Shown piece by piece: positions 4,817-7,313 of a DNA stretch of 7,313 nt. The first letter of the stretch is position 1, and every line of letters starts with the position of its first letter. The stretch comes from Chloroflexota bacterium (lineage in GTDB: Bacteria > Chloroflexota > Dehalococcoidia > UBA3495). Location of the stretch: the NCBI GenBank assembly GCA_022571575.1, contig JACZXN010000075.1:1-7313 (forward strand). Reading direction: 5' to 3'. The notes under the pieces were generated by a model. It was given only the letters and a program-made list of their open reading frames with translations, was not told where the DNA came from and did not search any database. Made by a program: the position numbers and the translations under genes.

Positions 4817-6460
4817 ATGACAACCACCACGACGCGAAAATCCAGGGCATCCAAGGCCAAGAGCTCCACCAAAGCGGCCAGGCCCACCGAGCCCGCGGTG
4901 TTGGAGATTGACGTCGAATCGGCCGACATCGTGGGCATCGACACCCCGGCCCTGGTGGTCAACCTGTTCCGGGGCGTTAAGAAGCCCGGCGGCGCCACCG
5001 GGGCGGTGGACAAGGCCCTGGGCGGGGTCATCACCCAGTTGATCGAAGAGGGTGAGATCAAGGGAGCCACCGGGGAGACCACGCTGATCCACACCCTGGG
5101 CAAGATCAAGCCCAAGCGGGTGCTGGTGGTCGGGCTGGGGCCCCAGGACAAGTTCGATGTCCAGGTCGTGCGCCGGGTGTCGGCGGAGGCCGTCCGGTTC
5201 CTGCGCCGCAAGGGAATCTCCAGCGCCGCCACCATCGCCCACGGAGCCGGTATCGGAGGGCTGGACCCCCAGCAGTCCGGACAGGCCATCGCCGAGGGGG
5301 CCCACCTGGGCCTCTATCGATTTGGGACCTATCTGACCAAGAACAGAGATTCCACCACCGAGTTCCACAGACTGACGGTCGTTGAGTTGGACAAGGCGCG
5401 GGCCAAGGCCATCGGCGCCGGGGTTAAGCTGGGTTCCACCGCGGCCCGGGCGTCCATCGTCGCCCAGGACATGGTGAACGAGCCGGCCAACCACATGACC
5501 CCGTCCCGCATGGCCGACGCCGCCCGTAAAGTGGCCGAGGAACAGGGTTTCAAGCTCCAGGTGCTGGACAACTCCGAGATGAAGAAGATGGGCATGGGCG
5601 CGTTCATGGGCGTCGCCCAGGGCACCGACGAACCGGCCAAGCTCATCGTCATGAGATACGAGGGAGACCCCGGCAACCCGGAGAACAACCTGGGCCTGAT
5701 CGGCAAGGGGATCACCTTCGACACCGGCGGGATATCCCTGAAGCCCCCCGCCGGAATGGAGGCGATGAAGGGCGACATGGCCGGGGGCGCGTCGGTCATC
5801 GCCGCCATGCAGATCATCGGGCAGACCAAGCCCAAGATCAACGTCCTGGCCGTGATCGCGGCCACCGAGAACATGCCCGGAGCCTCCGCCCAGCGTCCCG
5901 GAGACGTGGTGCGGGCCATGAACGGCAAGACCATCGAGGTGATCAACACCGACGCCGAAGGCCGGCTGGTGCTGGCCGATGCCCTGTGCTACGCCCGGGA
6001 GCAGGGCATCACCCGTCTGGTGGACGTGGCGACCCTGACCGGGGCCATGGTGACCACCCTGGGCAAAGCCTGCACCGGGATCATGGGCAACGACGAAAAG
6101 CTGGTCCAACAGACCATCGACGCCGGGAAAAAGACCGGCGAGAAATTCTGGGAACTGCCCATGTTCGATGAATACAAAGACCTGATCAAGAGCGACGTCG
6201 CCGACATGAAGAACAGCGGCGGGCGTCAGGCCGGCTCCATCAGCGCCGCTCTGCTGCTGGCCGAGTTCGTGGATGGGGCGGCCTGGGTGCACCTGGACAT
6301 CGCCGGCACGTCAACCGCGGACAAGGCCTCCGGCTACCTGGTCAAAGGGGCCACCGGCGTGCCCGTGCGCACACTGGCCCAATTGGCCATGGACCTGGCC
6401 GCGAACCCCCACGACGAGGGCGCTCCCAAGAAATCCAGAAGCAGATCCAAGGCCAAGTAG
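4817..6460 (+). CDS. pepA: Leucyl aminopeptidase, peptidase family M17
   Basis: This cytosolic, two-metal, normally hexameric exopeptidase removes N-terminal residues, typically leucine, from peptides. The 547-residue protein has the M17 N-terminal domain (about 28-190) and the catalytic domain (about 210-530). All active-site residues expected from E. coli PepA are present with identical spacing: K297, D302, D320, D379 and E381 as metal ligands, and K309 and R383 as catalytic residues; the signature NTDAEGRL spans 377-384. It is longer than the usual roughly 500 residues because both ends carry Lys/Ser/Arg/Ala-rich tails (about 1-27, and KKSRSRSKAK at 538-547). The ATG at 4817 has AGGTG ten bases upstream and lies five bases after the kinase stop. 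The frame stays open upstream to about 4283, but that stretch overlaps the kinase gene and is a GC artefact. E. coli PepA also binds DNA in site-specific recombination and carAB regulation; whether this one does is unknown. Confidence 0.95.
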   Translation: MTTTTTRKSRASKAKSSTKAARPTEPAVLEIDVESADIVGIDTPALVVNLFRGVKKPGGATGAVDKALGGVITQLIEEGEIKGATGETTLIHTLGKIKPKRVLVVGLGPQDKFDVQVVRRVSAEAVRFLRRKGISSAATIAHGAGIGGLDPQQSGQAIAEGAHLGLYRFGTYLTKNRDSTTEFHRLTVVELDKARAKAIGAGVKLGSTAARASIVAQDMVNEPANHMTPSRMADAARKVAEEQGFKLQVLDNSEMKKMGMGAFMGVAQGTDEPAKLIVMRYEGDPGNPENNLGLIGKGITFDTGGISLKPPAGMEAMKGDMAGGASVIAAMQIIGQTKPKINVLAVIAATENMPGASAQRPGDVVRAMNGKTIEVINTDAEGRLVLADALCYAREQGITRLVDVATLTGAMVTTLGKACTGIMGNDEKLVQQTIDAGKKTGEKFWELPMFDEYKDLIKSDVADMKNSGGRQAGSISAALLLAEFVDGAAWVHLDIAGTSTADKASGYLVKGATGVPVRTLAQLAMDLAANPHDEGAPKKSRSRSKAK

Positions 6461-6461
6461 C

Positions 6462-6466
6462 GGAGG
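6462..6466 (+). promoter_or_regulatory. Ribosome binding site that fixes a GTG start
   Basis: GGAGG begins one base after the pepA stop codon and sits six bases before the GTG at 6473. This strong site supports the GTG, rather than a later ATG, as the start of the hydroxylase gene and suggests translation coupled to pepA. Confidence 0.75.
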
Positions 6467-6472
6467 CGTACC

Positions 6473-7313
6473 GTGACCAGTTCTTACGACACCATCGGCC
6501 GGTCCGTGGGCCGGGCGGAAGGCCCGGCTAAAGTCACCGGCCAGGCCATATACCCCGCCGACGTGAGCCTGCCGGGCATCCTGGTGGGCAAGTGCCTGCG
6601 CAGCCCCTTTCCCTACGCCAAGATCGTGGCCATAGACCCGGACTCAGTGGCCGCGGCCCGGCGGTTGCCCGGCGTCCACGCGGTGTTGACCGCCGCCGAC
6701 ATCCCGCCTCATCTGGTGGGCAGGATGCTCCGGGACCTGCCCATACTGGCCCGGGACGTGGTCCGCTTCGCCGGCCAGAAGGTGGTGGCGGTGGCCGCCG
6801 AGGACGACGACATCGCCGAAGAGGCGCTGAACCTCATCGAGATCGAGTACGAAGAACTGGACCCCATCCTGGACCCGCTGGATTCCATGAAGCCCGGCGC
6901 GCCGGTCCTTCATCCGGAATTCAGCGGATACGCCGGCATCCCGGACGGCCCCCAAGAGCACCCCAACATTGCGGGCCAGGCCACCTGGAAGCAGGGCGAC
7001 GTGGAGCAGGGCTTCGCCGAAGCCGATCTCATATTTGAGCACACCTTCCGGACCAATCACCAACACCAGGCCTACATCGAGCCCCATGCCTCGGTGGTCT
7101 TTCTGGACGACGGGGGGCGGGTGCAGACCTGGGTGAACAGCAAGATGCCCTTTCAGGTGCGCCAGCAATTGTCGGAGGGCATCGACATGCCCACCGATCG
7201 GATACGGGTCAACCCCACCACCATCGGCGGAGACTTCGGCGGCAAGGGTAGTTTCATGGACAGCCACCTGGGTTTCTGGCTATCCAAGACCACCGGCCGG
7301 CCGGTGCGCATGG
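6473..7313 (+). CDS. Xanthine/CO dehydrogenase-family molybdopterin-binding subunit, 5' part (runs off the window)
   Basis: This is the first 280 residues of a molybdenum hydroxylase large subunit; complete members have about 750-800 residues, so roughly the last two thirds are missing. The frame is open from the GTG at 6473 to the window end. The opening GRSVGRAEGPAKVTGQAIY (9-27) and LRSPFPYAKI (42-51) are typical, and the a/b-hammerhead domain covers about 18-135 with VRFAGQKVVAVAAED (97-111). The first molybdopterin-binding domain starts near 160 and includes HQAYIEPHASV (198-208) and the conserved loop IGGDFGGKG (251-259) that contacts the cofactor. Members oxidise purines, aldehydes, N-heteroaromatics or CO together with FAD and 2Fe-2S subunits. 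The residues that distinguish CO dehydrogenase (an active-site Cys loop) from xanthine-type enzymes lie beyond the window, so the substrate cannot be told. The gene starts 12 bases after pepA and is probably in the same transcript. Confidence 0.93.
   Translation, partial: MTSSYDTIGRSVGRAEGPAKVTGQAIYPADVSLPGILVGKCLRSPFPYAKIVAIDPDSVAAARRLPGVHAVLTAADIPPHLVGRMLRDLPILARDVVRFAGQKVVAVAAEDDDIAEEALNLIEIEYEELDPILDPLDSMKPGAPVLHPEFSGYAGIPDGPQEHPNIAGQATWKQGDVEQGFAEADLIFEHTFRTNHQHQAYIEPHASVVFLDDGGRVQTWVNSKMPFQVRQQLSEGIDMPTDRIRVNPTTIGGDFGGKGSFMDSHLGFWLSKTTGRPVRM

Noticed and set aside
4706..6292. A 528-residue open frame on the minus strand opposite pepA.
   Set aside because: Its translation is Gly/His/Asp-rich and typical of antisense frames in GC-rich genes; the plus-strand gene has all M17 catalytic residues.

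Overview
This window is GC-rich bacterial chromosomal DNA. Every gene I can support lies on the + strand, and the genes are packed closely with short gaps. The mix of genes looks most like a Chloroflexota bacterium of the Dehalococcoidia/SAR202 type: a PdxA2-like dehydrogenase, a proC-yggT pair, a PadR regulator with a HAAS-type membrane partner, and a molybdenum hydroxylase of the xanthine/CO dehydrogenase family. That placement is an impression from gene content and style, not a demonstrated assignment. I see no rRNA, tRNA, CRISPR array, insertion sequence or phage gene.

Layout. (1) Positions 1-186 are a leader with an extended -10 promoter. It precedes a PdxA-family dehydrogenase (187-1266) whose sequence fits the PdxA2 branch (4-phospho-threonate/erythronate oxidation) better than the vitamin B6 enzyme. 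(2) A 153-base gap carries a second extended -10 promoter and a 22-bp tandem repeat that runs into the ribosome binding site of proC (1420-2223). proC encodes pyrroline-5-carboxylate reductase, the last step of proline synthesis, and is followed by a tightly coupled yggT membrane-protein gene with a TTG start (2236-2499). (3) A well-formed sigma-70-type promoter with an AT-rich dyad at the transcription start precedes a short PadR repressor gene (2637-2993). Nine bases later comes a protein with a soluble N-terminal HAAS-like domain and about eight membrane helices (3003-4004). (4) A 183-base gap without a convincing gene leads to a P-loop kinase-like protein (4188-4811), a leucyl aminopeptidase of family M17 (4817-6460), and the 5' part of a molybdopterin-binding hydroxylase subunit (6473 to the end of the window, incomplete).

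How the genes may work together. proC and yggT form a conserved-looking pair. padR and its membrane partner look like a self-contained regulatory module, in which PadR probably represses its own operon and the membrane protein acts downstream. The kinase, aminopeptidase and hydroxylase genes are separated by only 5 and 12 bases and are probably co-transcribed, but no shared pathway is evident from the sequence. The most unusual items are the tandem-repeat leader of proC, the padR module, the lysine/serine/arginine-rich tails on both ends of the aminopeptidase, and a 12-bp repeat that builds the N-terminal extension of the PdxA-like protein.
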